From Affinundibacterium seohonense (GTDB lineage Bacteria; Pseudomonadota; Gammaproteobacteria; Burkholderiales; Burkholderiaceae_D), in NCBI RefSeq assembly GCF_014284305.1, contig NZ_JACOFW010000010.1:62001-126000 (forward strand): a stretch of 64,000 bases of DNA, written 5' to 3'. Below are positions 45,023 to 54,361 of the stretch, in pieces; position 1 is the stretch's first letter; each line of letters begins with the position of its first letter. The notes under the pieces were generated by a model. The model was given only the letters and a program-made list of their open reading frames with translations. It was not told where the DNA came from and made no database searches. Made by a program: the position numbers and the translations under genes.

Positions 45023-46308
45023 TATTTCTTCTCACTTGCTGAAGCTGCGTTCTGAGTTGCGTTCTGAGCTGCATTCTGATTGCCGCCCTTGTTCGCTGCT
45101 TTGGTGGCCGGAGCAGGTGCAGGTGTTGGCGCATCTTCTCCTTCCGCACCTAACCCCAGCCATGCGCCTTTGAGTACGACTAAACCTTGCGTCGCGATTT
45201 GTGGATTGCTGCCGAAATTACCTGTCAGCCAAATTTTATCGGGTGAGCCTGAAACGACTTTGACTTCGAGTGCCTCAAAACCCTGATTGTTTTTTAAAAA
45301 CACATATTGCTGATTGCCACTACGTACCAAGGCATTCGCTGGCACACCATAACTGTTTTTGACTGCCTGATGACCAATATGGCTAGCTTCGACAAATTGG
45401 TTCAGGCGCAAGCATGAGGCTTGTTTCGCCTGATTGACTTCTTGTGCACGAATAATAATGCTCTGATTGCCTGCATCAATTTGCGGTGAAATCGCCATGA
45501 CTTTAGCGTTGCCGCAGTCTTTGATTTGCAACATGTCACCGACACGAATTTGTACCGCTTGAATTTTGGAAGCTTGGAATTCTATCCAAAATGGCGCATC
45601 GCCACTGAGTTTGGCGATCGGCATGCCGGCTTCGATTCGTTGTCCAAGCTGAGCCTGAAAATCCAGCACTGTCCCTTTTGATTTGGCATAAATCGCGGTA
45701 GTCGTTATTAAACTTCTGGTTTTGAGCAATTGCTTTAAGGCGTTATCACTTAGTCCTGCCGCCTTTAAACTCTGGCGACGCTCGCTCGCAGCAACTTCCG
45801 TTTGCATCGCTTGCGCGCGGCTTTCTTGAAGTCGGCTCTGTGACACAATGCCTTCTTTAAATAAGTTCTCATCGCGATTCACCTTATCTTGTGCCAATTG
45901 TGCTTGCGTTGCTAATTGCAAATATTCTCTTTGCATTTCCATCAATTGTTGGCTAAAGATAGTCGCAATTGGCGTTCCTGCTTTGACTTCCTGCAAGGGA
46001 TTGACATGAATAGTTTGAATCACACCGCTCACGACCGCGCTAAGTAGCTGAGTTGCAGAGGTCGCGGCCACAACCGTGCCTGACAATCGCAATCCTTTGT
46101 CTGCGAGGTTCGCATTCGCGGCCAAGCCACCGTTCGTGGCTGGTACTGCCGCTTCAATCCGAATTCCTGAGCGAGTGATTTGCTGCTGGCTTATATGAAT
46201 CTGCGCATTGGTCTGCGCATCACTGTTTGGTACCAGACCAAAGAACCCAAGTGTGCTGAGGAGTAGAAGCTTGCTAAATTGTTTTTCTTGATGAATTAAA
46301 GTAAGCAT
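45022..46308 (-). CDS. RND efflux periplasmic adaptor subunit
   Basis: This 428-residue adaptor is of the CzcB/CusB type. A signal segment (LLLLSTLGFFGLVPNSDAQ) opens the protein. The lipoyl/barrel-sandwich part includes 'LLSAVVSGVIQTIHVNPLQEVKAGTPIATIFSQQ', then a helical hairpin with 'MQREYLQLATQAQLAQDKV', then the beta-barrel region 'PIAKLSGDAPFWIEFQASKIQAVQIRVGDML'. The C-terminal tail is low complexity (Ala, Asn and Gln rich). It is the first gene of the leftward operon. Confidence 0.92.
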   Translation of the reverse strand: MLTLIHQEKQFSKLLLLSTLGFFGLVPNSDAQTNAQIHISQQQITRSGIRIEAAVPATNGGLAANANLADKGLRLSGTVVAATSATQLLSAVVSGVIQTIHVNPLQEVKAGTPIATIFSQQLMEMQREYLQLATQAQLAQDKVNRDENLFKEGIVSQSRLQESRAQAMQTEVAASERRQSLKAAGLSDNALKQLLKTRSLITTTAIYAKSKGTVLDFQAQLGQRIEAGMPIAKLSGDAPFWIEFQASKIQAVQIRVGDMLQIKDCGNAKVMAISPQIDAGNQSIIIRAQEVNQAKQASCLRLNQFVEASHIGHQAVKNSYGVPANALVRSGNQQYVFLKNNQGFEALEVKVVSGSPDKIWLTGNFGSNPQIATQGLVVLKGAWLGLGAEGEDAPTPAPAPATKAANKGGNQNAAQNATQNAASASEKK

Positions 46309-46350
46309 AATAGTCTCATTGAGGAAAGGATGAAACCATTCTAGTTGTTG

Positions 46351-46370
46351 GTTCTTAAGAACTCCTTAAC
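46351..46370. promoter_or_regulatory. PmrA/QseB-like response regulator box
   Basis: CTTAAG (46354-46359), a five-base spacer and CTTAAC (46365-46370) form a direct repeat with 11-bp period, close to the HTTAAK-N5-HTTAAK pattern known for PmrA/QseB regulators. GTTCTTAAGAAC at 46351-46362 is also a perfect palindrome. It lies in the divergent gap between the adaptor gene (start 46308) and the response regulator gene (start 46505). It is the best candidate target for that regulator. Confidence 0.6.
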
Positions 46371-46504
46371 ATGTCAGGCTTATTATTTAAGAAAAGTGAA
46401 TTTAACAGTACGTTGTTGTTAATCGACAAATACTCAGTGAGCTGTAGCCGGAAAAATGTGTATTTGGAAGATGCATCGTTGGCAAAATAATATTAAGGAA
46501 GAGC

Positions 46505-47164
46505 ATGCGTATTTTGTTGGTAGAAGATGATCCACAATTAGGACGCGCCACCCAGTTGGGTTTGGATCAATCGGGCTATGCGGTCGATTGGGTGCAATCA
46601 GCAGAGGATGCTGAAATCTCGATCAGACTGCATCAGTATCAATGTTTGCTCCTCGATTTGGGATTGCCGCGACAGGACGGCATGTCTTTGCTTAAAAAAT
46701 TACGTGCATCGGGTTTTGATGAGTCAATTTTGATTTTGACCGCCAGAGATCAAGTGCCTGATCGCATCATGGGTCTAGACAGTGGTGCGGATGATTTCAT
46801 CGTTAAGCCATACGATTTAGATGAGCTTGCCGCCAGAATCCGCTCAGTCCGGCGTCGTTTGGCTGGCCGTAGCCGTGAAGTATTGAGCCATCGAGGTGTT
46901 GAAATTGATACTGCCGCCAGACAAGTCAAATTGCATGGTGAATCGATTAGCTTGACGACGCGCGAGTTCAATATTCTGCAGATTTTGTTTGAACACATCG
47001 GACAAATTATTAGCAAAGATCAGCTTGAGCAAGCGCTGTATAGCTGGGGTGATGAAATCGAAAGCAATACCATACAAGTGCATATCCACCATTTGCGTAA
47101 GAAGTTGGGCAAAGAGCTGATTCGTACTTCGCATGCTGTTGGTTATGTGATTGATAAAGAATAA
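46505..47164 (+). CDS. OmpR-family response regulator (QseB/PmrA-like)
   Basis: This 219-residue regulator has a receiver domain (MRILLVEDDPQLGRATQLGL; phospho-acceptor Asp in 'CLLLDLGLPRQDG'; Thr in 'ILILTARDQVPDR'; Lys in 'DDFIVKPYDLDEL') and a C-terminal winged helix ('LTTREFNILQILFEHIGQIISKDQLEQALY', 'IQVHIHHLRKKLG'). AAGGAAG precedes the ATG. It is divergent from the leftward efflux operon and followed by its sensor kinase gene. Confidence 0.94.
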   Translation: MRILLVEDDPQLGRATQLGLDQSGYAVDWVQSAEDAEISIRLHQYQCLLLDLGLPRQDGMSLLKKLRASGFDESILILTARDQVPDRIMGLDSGADDFIVKPYDLDELAARIRSVRRRLAGRSREVLSHRGVEIDTAARQVKLHGESISLTTREFNILQILFEHIGQIISKDQLEQALYSWGDEIESNTIQVHIHHLRKKLGKELIRTSHAVGYVIDKE

Positions 47165-47213
47165 ATTGCGACAGAGTTGCCTAAGTGACGTTGTCACATT
47201 GGGTGAAACAAAC

Positions 47214-48605
47214 ATGGATTTAAAAAAGATTGAACTAAAGAATTTGGCGATGAAAGAAGGCCACGGCTGGTCGCTACGTCGCTCGATCTTGGCGATTGTA
47301 TTGGCGATCACGGTGTCTATCTGGGGCTTTAGTGGCATCGTGGTGTATATCGAAGCTGATCAAGAAAGCCAAGAATTGTTCGATCAATCGTTGGCTGAAA
47401 CCGCGCATCTGTTATTGACGTTGGCAGATCATGAAGCTGAAGAGAGTTTGGCATCCACTGCGCATACCTTGACTGAGTCGAACGTCGAAAAACACAGTCA
47501 GTATTTGCTATTTCAAATTTGGGATACACAAAAACGCCTGCTGTATCGAAATAATGCAGCGCCAGAAACGCCACTCACCACCGATACGACTAGCGGCTTT
47601 GGCTGGACGCAATTGAACGGACAACCGTGGCGTACTTACTCGATCTGGAATGCACCGCATCGTTTGCAAATTCAAATTGCCGAGCCGATCAGCCACCGTA
47701 AAGATATCAGCGGACGATTCGCTTATAAATTGTTACTCTTTGCTGTCTTGGTGTTGCCGCTGATGGCGGGCGCAATATGGTGGATGATCAATCGCTTGTT
47801 CCGCGTTTTACAACATTCTGCAGATCAAGTCAGTCAACGTACACCAAATGATTTAGAAAAAGTCGATCTGGCTGGTGCGCCGGTGGAATTGCATTCATTG
47901 CTCACTGCTTTAAATCATTTGTTTGAACGTGTGAGTCATGCGATGGAGCAGGAACAGCGATTTACTGCCAATGCCTCGCATGAATTGCGGACGCCACTGG
48001 CTGCGATTAAAGCGAATTTGCAAGTGATCCAACGCGCTCGAAATGATCCGGAACGCGACGAGGCCGCCGCGGGTTTGCTCATTAGTGTTGATAGGGCTAC
48101 GCGTTTGGTCGGACAGCTCATGACTTTATCAAGACTAGATCCGCAAGATGCGCGTGATCCCGCATTGCAGACTTATGATTTGCAACATTTTTTAGCCAAA
48201 CAGGTACCTGAATTTGCCCTTCTCGCAGAAAGAAAACAACTAAATTTCACATGCAATTTGCAAGCCGCATCTTGTTTGATGAACCCAGATACGTTGGCCA
48301 TCATGCTACGCAATTTGCTCGACAATGCCGTGCGTTATACGCCTGTAGGCGGTCAGATCGAACTTGCTTGCGGTAACGTCGATGGGCGTGCTTTCTTGCG
48401 TGTAAGTGATAGCGGCCCAGGTATTCCTGAAGAGATGCGAGAGAAAGTGTTTGAGCGCTTCTTCCGTTTGCCTGGTGCCAGTGCTTCTGGGAGTGGCTTA
48501 GGATTATCGATCGTGAAAGGTATCGTGCGTAGCCATGATGCGCGATTGGAACTTGGTGAAGCGGCGGGACAAGGCTTGATTGTGACGGTTTGGTTTGCGT
48601 CTTAG
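47214..48605 (+). CDS. Sensor histidine kinase (QseC-like)
   Basis: This 463-residue membrane kinase partners the preceding regulator. It has a first membrane helix (SILAIVLAITVSIWGFSGIVVYI), a periplasmic sensor part of about 130 residues, a second helix (LLLFAVLVLPLMAGAIWWM), a HAMP region, the H-box 'FTANASHELRTPLAAIKANL', and ATPase motifs 'MLRNLLDNAVRYTP', 'DSGPGIPEEM' and 'GSGLGLSIVKGI'. The ATG at 47214 is preferred; a TTG at 47151 overlapping the regulator gene is possible. Confidence 0.92.
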   Translation: MDLKKIELKNLAMKEGHGWSLRRSILAIVLAITVSIWGFSGIVVYIEADQESQELFDQSLAETAHLLLTLADHEAEESLASTAHTLTESNVEKHSQYLLFQIWDTQKRLLYRNNAAPETPLTTDTTSGFGWTQLNGQPWRTYSIWNAPHRLQIQIAEPISHRKDISGRFAYKLLLFAVLVLPLMAGAIWWMINRLFRVLQHSADQVSQRTPNDLEKVDLAGAPVELHSLLTALNHLFERVSHAMEQEQRFTANASHELRTPLAAIKANLQVIQRARNDPERDEAAAGLLISVDRATRLVGQLMTLSRLDPQDARDPALQTYDLQHFLAKQVPEFALLAERKQLNFTCNLQAASCLMNPDTLAIMLRNLLDNAVRYTPVGGQIELACGNVDGRAFLRVSDSGPGIPEEMREKVFERFFRLPGASASGSGLGLSIVKGIVRSHDARLELGEAAGQGLIVTVWFAS

Positions 48606-48761
48606 TGCCCAAAATCGGGATTGGAATCTTCGCTAAAATGCCGGCGTTCGTTGTTAATCTAGGTAATTGCGTCTTTGCATGGAACTATGATGTTACATTC
48701 TGAGTCCATCTGCATTCACGACATTTTTGTTCAGTCGCCGTTTATTTTCTAGGAATCTGCT

Positions 48762-50195
48762 ATGCCTCAATCTCGCATCAAAATCACCAGCACACTGGTC
48801 GCCATTGCACTTAGTAGCGGCGCAAGCTTTGCCAACGCGCAGAACTTAAATCCCGAACAAAAACAATTGCGCGCGATTTATCAAGAATTGGTCGAAATTA
48901 ATACCACCAATTCTGTCGGTAGCTGCACAGCGGCATCCAAAGCGATGGCGAAGCATTTGAAAAAGGCTGGCTATAGCGATGCTGAAATGCACATCGTTGT
49001 GCCGCCCGATGCGCCCAAAAAAGGGAATCTCATCGCCAGATTGAAAGCAACGTCTAGTGATAAAGCTAATAGTAAAAAACCACTACTGATGTTGGCGCAT
49101 ATTGATGTGGTAGAAGCAAAGCGTGAAGATTGGATACGCGATCCGTTTAAATTGATCGAAGAGGACGGTTTTTTCTACGCACGCGGTGCCTCGGATGACA
49201 AAGCGATGGCGGCGATCTTCGTTGCCAATATGATGCGCTATAAGAAGGAAAGGTTGACGACCAACCGCGACCTGATTTTGGCGCTCACCTGCGATGAAGA
49301 ATTAGTGCCCGCTAAACACAATGGTGTTGAATACTTACTCAAACATCATCGTGATTTGATTGATGCCGAACTGGCCTTGAATGAGGGCGGCAGTGGTAGT
49401 TTAGATAAACATGGCAAGCCAGTGCGACATGGCATCCAAGCGGGCGAGAAAATATTCCAAAGCTTTAGTTTGGAAGTGACGAACACCGGTGGACATAGTT
49501 CGGTGCCGCGTAAAGACAATGCGATTTATCAACTATCCGATGGTTTGTCGCGTCTGGGCAAGTTTGAGTTTCCGTTCCGCCTGACGCCAACCACGCGAGG
49601 TTTTTTTGAAACCATGGCGACTTTGGAAAGTGGTCAGCTCGCAGCGGATATGAAAGCGATCTTGCGCGAACCGGTCGATACCGAAGCCTTAGCTCGTTTA
49701 AGTGCGAGCACGCCATTTTATAACGCTAGTCTGCGTACGACTTGTGTCGCCACGATGGTGAATGCTGGACACGCCGCTAACGCTTTGCCACAACGCGCAC
49801 AAGCGAATGTGAATTGCCGTATCTTGCCGGGTGAAACGGTAGAACAGACCCAAGCAATAATGCAAACGGTATTGGCAGACAGTGCAATTAAGATCACGCC
49901 CGTTGGTGTCGCTACTGCCTCACCAGCACAACCCTTACATCCGGAATTGATGAAGGCCGTGACCGATCTCACCAATCAAATGTGGCCGGGTATTCCGGTG
50001 GTGCCGACGATGTCACCAGGCGGGACTGATGGCCGGTTTTTGAACAATGCAGGGATTTGGACGTATGGTGTTAGTGGGATGTTTCATTATCCCGAAGGCT
50101 CTAACGCGCATGGTTTGAATGAACGCTTGCCAGTGAAATCCTTGTATGAAGGCCAGCAATTTTTATATGCGTTGGCGAAACGCCTAAGTCAGTAA
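48762..50195 (+). CDS. Secreted M20 family metallopeptidase
   Basis: This 477-residue protein has a signal peptide (TSTLVAIALSSGASFANA). The M20/M25/M40 zinc-peptidase core shows 'LLMLAHIDVVEAKREDWIRDPF', 'FFYARGASDDKAMAAIFV', 'ALTCDEELVPAKHNGVEYLL' and 'VVPTMSPGGTDGRFLNNAG', with a dimerisation domain between. The substrate is probably a small peptide or acylated amino acid, not determinable here. It lies between two unrelated two-component systems and ends at a terminator shared with the leftward kinase gene. Confidence 0.92.
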   Translation: MPQSRIKITSTLVAIALSSGASFANAQNLNPEQKQLRAIYQELVEINTTNSVGSCTAASKAMAKHLKKAGYSDAEMHIVVPPDAPKKGNLIARLKATSSDKANSKKPLLMLAHIDVVEAKREDWIRDPFKLIEEDGFFYARGASDDKAMAAIFVANMMRYKKERLTTNRDLILALTCDEELVPAKHNGVEYLLKHHRDLIDAELALNEGGSGSLDKHGKPVRHGIQAGEKIFQSFSLEVTNTGGHSSVPRKDNAIYQLSDGLSRLGKFEFPFRLTPTTRGFFETMATLESGQLAADMKAILREPVDTEALARLSASTPFYNASLRTTCVATMVNAGHAANALPQRAQANVNCRILPGETVEQTQAIMQTVLADSAIKITPVGVATASPAQPLHPELMKAVTDLTNQMWPGIPVVPTMSPGGTDGRFLNNAGIWTYGVSGMFHYPEGSNAHGLNERLPVKSLYEGQQFLYALAKRLSQ

Positions 50196-50218
50196 AACTA
50201 GCTTGATGCCACGACATG

Positions 50219-50252
50219 AAGCGCCTTGTGGTTGATACGCAAGACGCTTTTT
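50219..50252. terminator. Terminator between convergent genes
   Basis: AAGCGCCTTG (50219-50228) pairs with CAAGACGCTT (50240-50249), one mismatch, followed by TTT. It lies between the M20 peptidase gene and the end of the CusS-type kinase gene. Confidence 0.65.
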
Positions 50253-50253
50253 G

Positions 50254-51669
50254 TTAATTGGCTTGCGGCAGATGAATCGTAAAACAAGTGAGTTGATTGT
50301 AGGAAGATGCTGTGATCTGCCCACGATGCCCATCAATAATCGCTTTGACAATCGCCAAGCCCAAACCTGAACCTTCACCATCGGCATGTTGACGCGCATG
50401 ATCGGCGCGATAAAAACGTTCAAAGATGCGACTCAGATGATGCGCAGGAATGGTGGTGCCGGGATTGCAGATTTTGATTTCCAAATATGCGGACTGTTGT
50501 TGCAGATGTACCCGTATGTTTTTGCCTTCAGGTGTGTAGCGCAAAGCATTCGATAAGATGTTGCTGAGTGCTCGACGTAACATCAAGCGATCACCTTGTA
50601 TCAATGATCCTGCATCGTTTGATTGATCGACTTGCAGATCAAAATGGATTTTTCTTTCATCCGCGAGTGCCTCATAAAACTCAAATAAATCCTTGAGTTC
50701 ACGCACCACATCGACTTGTTCAACATTCACTAAGCTTAAGCCATTTTCTGCTTTCGCCAGAAACAACATATCCGCGATCATGCGTGCCAAACGGCTGTAT
50801 TCTTCCGCGTTCGATTCCAAAATTTCGCGATAACTTTGTGCATCGCGGGCTTGCGATAAGGACACTTGCGTTTGCGTCATTAAGTTGCTGATTGGGGTGC
50901 GTAGTTCATGCGCGAGATCAGAAGAAAAATCTGATAAACGTTGAAAGGCTTCTTCCAGTCTTGCTAGCATTTGATTCAAGCTGTGCGCCAAATCCGCCAA
51001 CTCAGGTGGCACGGCTTCGATCGATAGACGTTGATTCAATTTGCTGGCGGTGACTTTAGCAGCGCGCTCCCGCATGATGCGCAATGGGCGTAAGCCACGA
51101 CTCGCAGCAAACCAGGCTAATACGCCGGTCAACAAAGCGGCAACAAAGACGAATAGCCATAAAGTCTTGCGAAAACTCGCCATGAATTCTTGATGATGCG
51201 CGATATCCGTTGCGATGGCCACAGTGATGGGCGCATATCGCTTATCTTTGGTATTGAATACACTCACCAGACCACGGTAATGATCACCTTTCGCTTCCCA
51301 AGAAAACAGGGTAGAGCGACTTTGCGTTTTTGCCTGTTGCAAGTATTGCGCTGGAAATTCCACCATCTCAGAAGCCAAAATCACCTTGTTTTGATTATCT
51401 AAGATCGTGATTACCAAGTCATGATGACCAACTAAGGCATCACCGAGCTGATCCGCCAAATTGCGCACATCTTGTTCGCTATTTACGCGCTCAATAATGT
51501 GCTGCGCAAGTTCTAATTTACCGCTTAATGCATGATGATCTTGTTCTTTAAAATGCTCGTCAATCGACGCGCCAATCAGCCAGCCCAAGCTAAGCAAGAC
51601 CACACAAGACAAGCTGGTGAAGAAGAGTGTTAAACGTGCGGTGAGCGAGAGTTGCGAGAGGCTAGGCAT
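50254..51669 (-). CDS. Heavy-metal sensor histidine kinase (CusS-like)
   Basis: This 471-residue kinase resembles the CusS/CopS heavy-metal sensors. It has a first helix (ARLTLFFTSLSCVVLLSLGWLIGAS), a periplasmic domain, a second helix (TLWLFVFVAALLTGVLAWFAA), HAMP, the H-box 'FSSDLAHELRTPISNLMTQT', and ATPase motifs 'ALSNILSNALRYTPEGK' and 'GEGSGLGLAIVKAIIDGH'. Its ATG shares one base with the stop of the regulator gene (TGATG), so the two are coupled. Confidence 0.93.
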   Translation of the reverse strand: MPSLSQLSLTARLTLFFTSLSCVVLLSLGWLIGASIDEHFKEQDHHALSGKLELAQHIIERVNSEQDVRNLADQLGDALVGHHDLVITILDNQNKVILASEMVEFPAQYLQQAKTQSRSTLFSWEAKGDHYRGLVSVFNTKDKRYAPITVAIATDIAHHQEFMASFRKTLWLFVFVAALLTGVLAWFAASRGLRPLRIMRERAAKVTASKLNQRLSIEAVPPELADLAHSLNQMLARLEEAFQRLSDFSSDLAHELRTPISNLMTQTQVSLSQARDAQSYREILESNAEEYSRLARMIADMLFLAKAENGLSLVNVEQVDVVRELKDLFEFYEALADERKIHFDLQVDQSNDAGSLIQGDRLMLRRALSNILSNALRYTPEGKNIRVHLQQQSAYLEIKICNPGTTIPAHHLSRIFERFYRADHARQHADGEGSGLGLAIVKAIIDGHRGQITASSYNQLTCFTIHLPQAN

Positions 51670-52349
51670 CAGACTTCTTTCACTTCAAGCACATAACCCA
51701 TGCCGCGTAGTGTATGAATTAACTTGGGTTCAAAGTGGTCATCGATTTTGCTACGCAGGCGACGCATGGCGACCTCAATCACGTTGGTGTCGCTATCGAA
51801 ATTCATGTCCCATACTTGCGAGGCGATCAGTGAGCGCGTTAAGACTTCACCTTGGCGGCGCATAAAAAGTTCGAGTAAAGAAAACTCTTTCGCAGTGAGT
51901 TCTATGCGTTGTCCATTGCGTGTAACGCGATGTTTGAGTAGATCTAATTCAAGATCAGCAACCCGCAGGTTAGTTGACTCAATTTGATTTTTACCACGAC
52001 GCAGTAAAGTTCTGACGCGCGCGACTAATTCAGAAAAGGCAAATGGTTTGACCAAATAGTCGTCGGCACCGAGTTCTAAACCTTTGACTCGGTCTTCGAC
52101 TTGATCTTTTGCAGTTAAAAATAAGACGGGTGTTTGTAAGCCTTGACGACGTAGTGCTTCTAAAACCTGCCAACCATTGAGTTCGGGTAGCATCACATCC
52201 AAAATCAGCAAATCGTATTCTCCTGATTTTGCTAAATGCAATCCATCTAAACCATTGCGCGCGAGATCAACGCTAAAGCCGAATTCGGTCAAACCTTGTT
52301 TCAGGTAATCGCCAGTTTTTTGTTCGTCTTCAACGATTAGGATTTTCAT
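51669..52349 (-). CDS. Heavy-metal response regulator (CusR-like)
   Basis: This 226-residue OmpR-type regulator resembles CusR/CopR. The receiver has '[20 protein letters not shown]', phospho-acceptor Asp in '[16 protein letters not shown]', '[18 protein letters not shown]' and '[13 protein letters not shown]'. The winged helix has '[54 protein letters not shown]', a hallmark of this regulator group. It is divergent from the second efflux gene set with a palindromic box between. Confidence 0.95.
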   Translation of the reverse strand: MKILIVEDEQKTGDYLKQGLTEFGFSVDLARNGLDGLHLAKSGEYDLLILDVMLPELNGWQVLEALRRQGLQTPVLFLTAKDQVEDRVKGLELGADDYLVKPFAFSELVARVRTLLRRGKNQIESTNLRVADLELDLLKHRVTRNGQRIELTAKEFSLLELFMRRQGEVLTRSLIASQVWDMNFDSDTNVIEVAMRRLRSKIDDHFEPKLIHTLRGMGYVLEVKEV

Positions 52350-52476
52350 GTCGGGCTTAGTTTTTTGAGTGCATTGTTATGGGAGCCAAGGGTGCCATTT
52401 GCTGGCGGTTCCGATTTTTGCCAATTTTACCTGCGAAATTCCACTAAATCCCAATAAACACCAGCTCTCTCCACGT

Positions 52477-52496
52477 AGATTACAGATTTGTAATCT
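52477..52496. promoter_or_regulatory. CusR/CopR-type palindromic box
   Basis: AGATTACA (52477-52484) and TGTAATCT (52489-52496) are perfect inverted arms around GATT. The core ATTACA-N4-TGTAAT is the form known for CopR/CusR-type boxes. It lies in the divergent gap between the regulator gene (start 52349) and the small His-rich protein gene (start 52589) and probably controls both directions. Confidence 0.8.
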
Positions 52497-52588
52497 GGCG
52501 GTCAGCTAACTGTAGTGATGCGAAAGCGATAATGGCGGCTATTTTTAGCATGGCACTAGCCTCATTCGACACCAGCAAGGAGTGTGTT

Positions 52589-53140
52589 TTGAAGTCTCTT
52601 TTTACCCTGATTGTATTGTTGCTTAGTTTGCATACTGCCGGAACGGCAAGCGCACATGGCAATGACGACCATGAACATGCAGCGCCTGCTGCACCAACCA
52701 CGCAAGTGGCGCCGCGTGCCAGTGCGCAAACTGAAGACTTTGAACTGGTCGCCGTCTTGCAAGGCCGCTCGCTGATCATTTATCTTGATCGTTTTACCGA
52801 CAATAGTCAGGTAGCGGATGCGCAGATTGAAGTTGAGGGCGGTGGCGGCTTGAAAGCAATCGCGAAGCAAACTGCACCGGGTGTGTATGTGATTGAACTG
52901 GCGAAAGGGGTGATGGAAAAAGTCGGCAAATATCCTTTATCGATTTCGGTACAAGCAGGCGAAATCGGTGACGTCATGACCGCTAGTCTAGAAATTCCCG
53001 ATCTCAGCGAGGAAGCGCACGATCATCCAGAAGAGCACATGCCGTGGTGGTGGATTGCTTTAGGTTTGTTATTGATCGTCATGATTTCTGCGACTGTTAT
53101 GTTCAAACGCCGTCAAAGCCGTTCAGGCTGGGGAGCATAA
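52589..53140 (+). CDS. Small membrane-anchored His-rich protein of RND operon
   Basis: This 183-residue protein starts at a TTG with AAGGAG upstream; ATG 52532 is an alternative. It has a signal peptide (FTLIVLLLSLHTAGTASA), then a His/Asp-rich start of the mature part (HGNDDHEHAAP), a beta-rich domain of about 90 residues ('SLIIYLDRFTDNSQVADAQIEVEGGGGLKAIAKQTAPGVYVIEL') reminiscent of FixH/YtkA-like folds, another metal-ligand stretch (EEAHDHPEEHMPWWW), and a C-terminal membrane helix. A periplasmic metal-binding accessory role is inferred. The adaptor gene begins 3 bp downstream. Confidence 0.75.
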   Translation: MKSLFTLIVLLLSLHTAGTASAHGNDDHEHAAPAAPTTQVAPRASAQTEDFELVAVLQGRSLIIYLDRFTDNSQVADAQIEVEGGGGLKAIAKQTAPGVYVIELAKGVMEKVGKYPLSISVQAGEIGDVMTASLEIPDLSEEAHDHPEEHMPWWWIALGLLLIVMISATVMFKRRQSRSGWGA

Positions 53141-53143
53141 GTC

Positions 53144-54349
53144 ATGAAAAATCTATCTCTATTGAAACCGACAATGAAGTTTTCTACTGTTTTTCTCCCA
53201 GTCTTATTCCTTGTGCAATTCAATCTGGCACAAGCGCATGGCGATGAAGATCATAGTAAAAAACCAGCCAAACCGGCGACCAAATCTAGCGCAGTCGCAA
53301 GCGTCAAGCCAAGCATCTTAGATGCGACTTCCGCTCAGCGTTTATCCGACGGTAGTTTGTTCGTTCCAAAGATCGTGCAAAGACAATTGGCTTTGCGCAC
53401 GCTTCTCACTGAGCAAGCCGAATTACCCAATACCATAGAACTCAATGGCAAAGTGTTGGCTGATCCGAACGCGGGCGGTCGGGTGCAGGCGAGTCAGCCA
53501 GGGCGTCTTGAGACGGGGCCATCGGGTTTGCCTAGTTTGGGGCAGCGCGTGACGAAAGGCCAAGTGTTGGCGTATTTGCGTCCGGTGATGAGCAGCTTGG
53601 ATCGTGGTAACAGTCAATCAATTCTGGCGGATATCGATTCGCAATTATCGATTGCAGAGCGTAAGGTTCAACGCTATGAGCAACTAGCAGAAGCCTTGCC
53701 GAAAGCCACAGTTGAAGCGGCGCGTTTTGATTATGAAGCGCTGAAAAAACGTAAAGCTGCAGTCGAATCTAGTCTGTCAAAAAGTGAAGCTCTCATTGCG
53801 CCTGTGTCAGGCATTATCAGTGTAGCCAATGCGGTCACAGGGCAGGTATTTGATGCGAAAGAAACGCTGTTCGAAATCATCGATCCGAATCGCTTGATGG
53901 TGGAAGCCTTGGCCTACGATCCCATTTTGACCTCAGACATTGCGAATGCGACTGCGACATGGAATCAACAGCGGACATCGGCTGCAGCGAATACGCCTGT
54001 CAGCTTAGCACTCAACTTTGTCGGTGGTGGTCAGCAAATGCGTGAGCAGGCGATTCCTCTATTGTTTCGCGTGTCGGGTAAATCGACTGCGGTAGCGGTC
54101 GGACAGACGATCAAAGTCATTATTCAAACCAAACGCTTGACGACGGGATTTGCCGTGCCGAATTCTTCGGTGATTAAACTGACTGGTGGTGAATCGGTCG
54201 TCTGGGTACATACCGAAGCAGAGCGTTTTGTACAGCGTAAAGTGGTGGCGCATAGTCTGGATGGCGAACGTGTTTCTATCATCTCGGGGTTAAAAGATGA
54301 CGAACGCGTGGTGACTACTGGTGCGAGTTTGTTAGCGCAAGTGAAGTAA
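53144..54349 (+). CDS. RND efflux periplasmic adaptor subunit (second system)
   Basis: This 401-residue adaptor has a signal peptide ending near NLAQA, followed by a short His/Asp cluster (HGDEDHSKK) that may bind metal. The sandwich parts 'IELNGKVLADPNAGGRVQASQPGRLETG' and 'LIAPVSGIISVANAVTGQVFDAKETLFEIIDPNRLMVEALAY' flank a helical hairpin ('IADIDSQLSIAERKVQRYEQLAEALPKATVEAARFDYEALKKRKAAVE'-like region). It lies 3 bp after the small protein gene and 12 bp before the pump gene. Confidence 0.92.
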   Translation: MKNLSLLKPTMKFSTVFLPVLFLVQFNLAQAHGDEDHSKKPAKPATKSSAVASVKPSILDATSAQRLSDGSLFVPKIVQRQLALRTLLTEQAELPNTIELNGKVLADPNAGGRVQASQPGRLETGPSGLPSLGQRVTKGQVLAYLRPVMSSLDRGNSQSILADIDSQLSIAERKVQRYEQLAEALPKATVEAARFDYEALKKRKAAVESSLSKSEALIAPVSGIISVANAVTGQVFDAKETLFEIIDPNRLMVEALAYDPILTSDIANATATWNQQRTSAAANTPVSLALNFVGGGQQMREQAIPLLFRVSGKSTAVAVGQTIKVIIQTKRLTTGFAVPNSSVIKLTGGESVVWVHTEAERFVQRKVVAHSLDGERVSIISGLKDDERVVTTGASLLAQVK

Positions 54350-54361
54350 AGAAGGCAGCCC

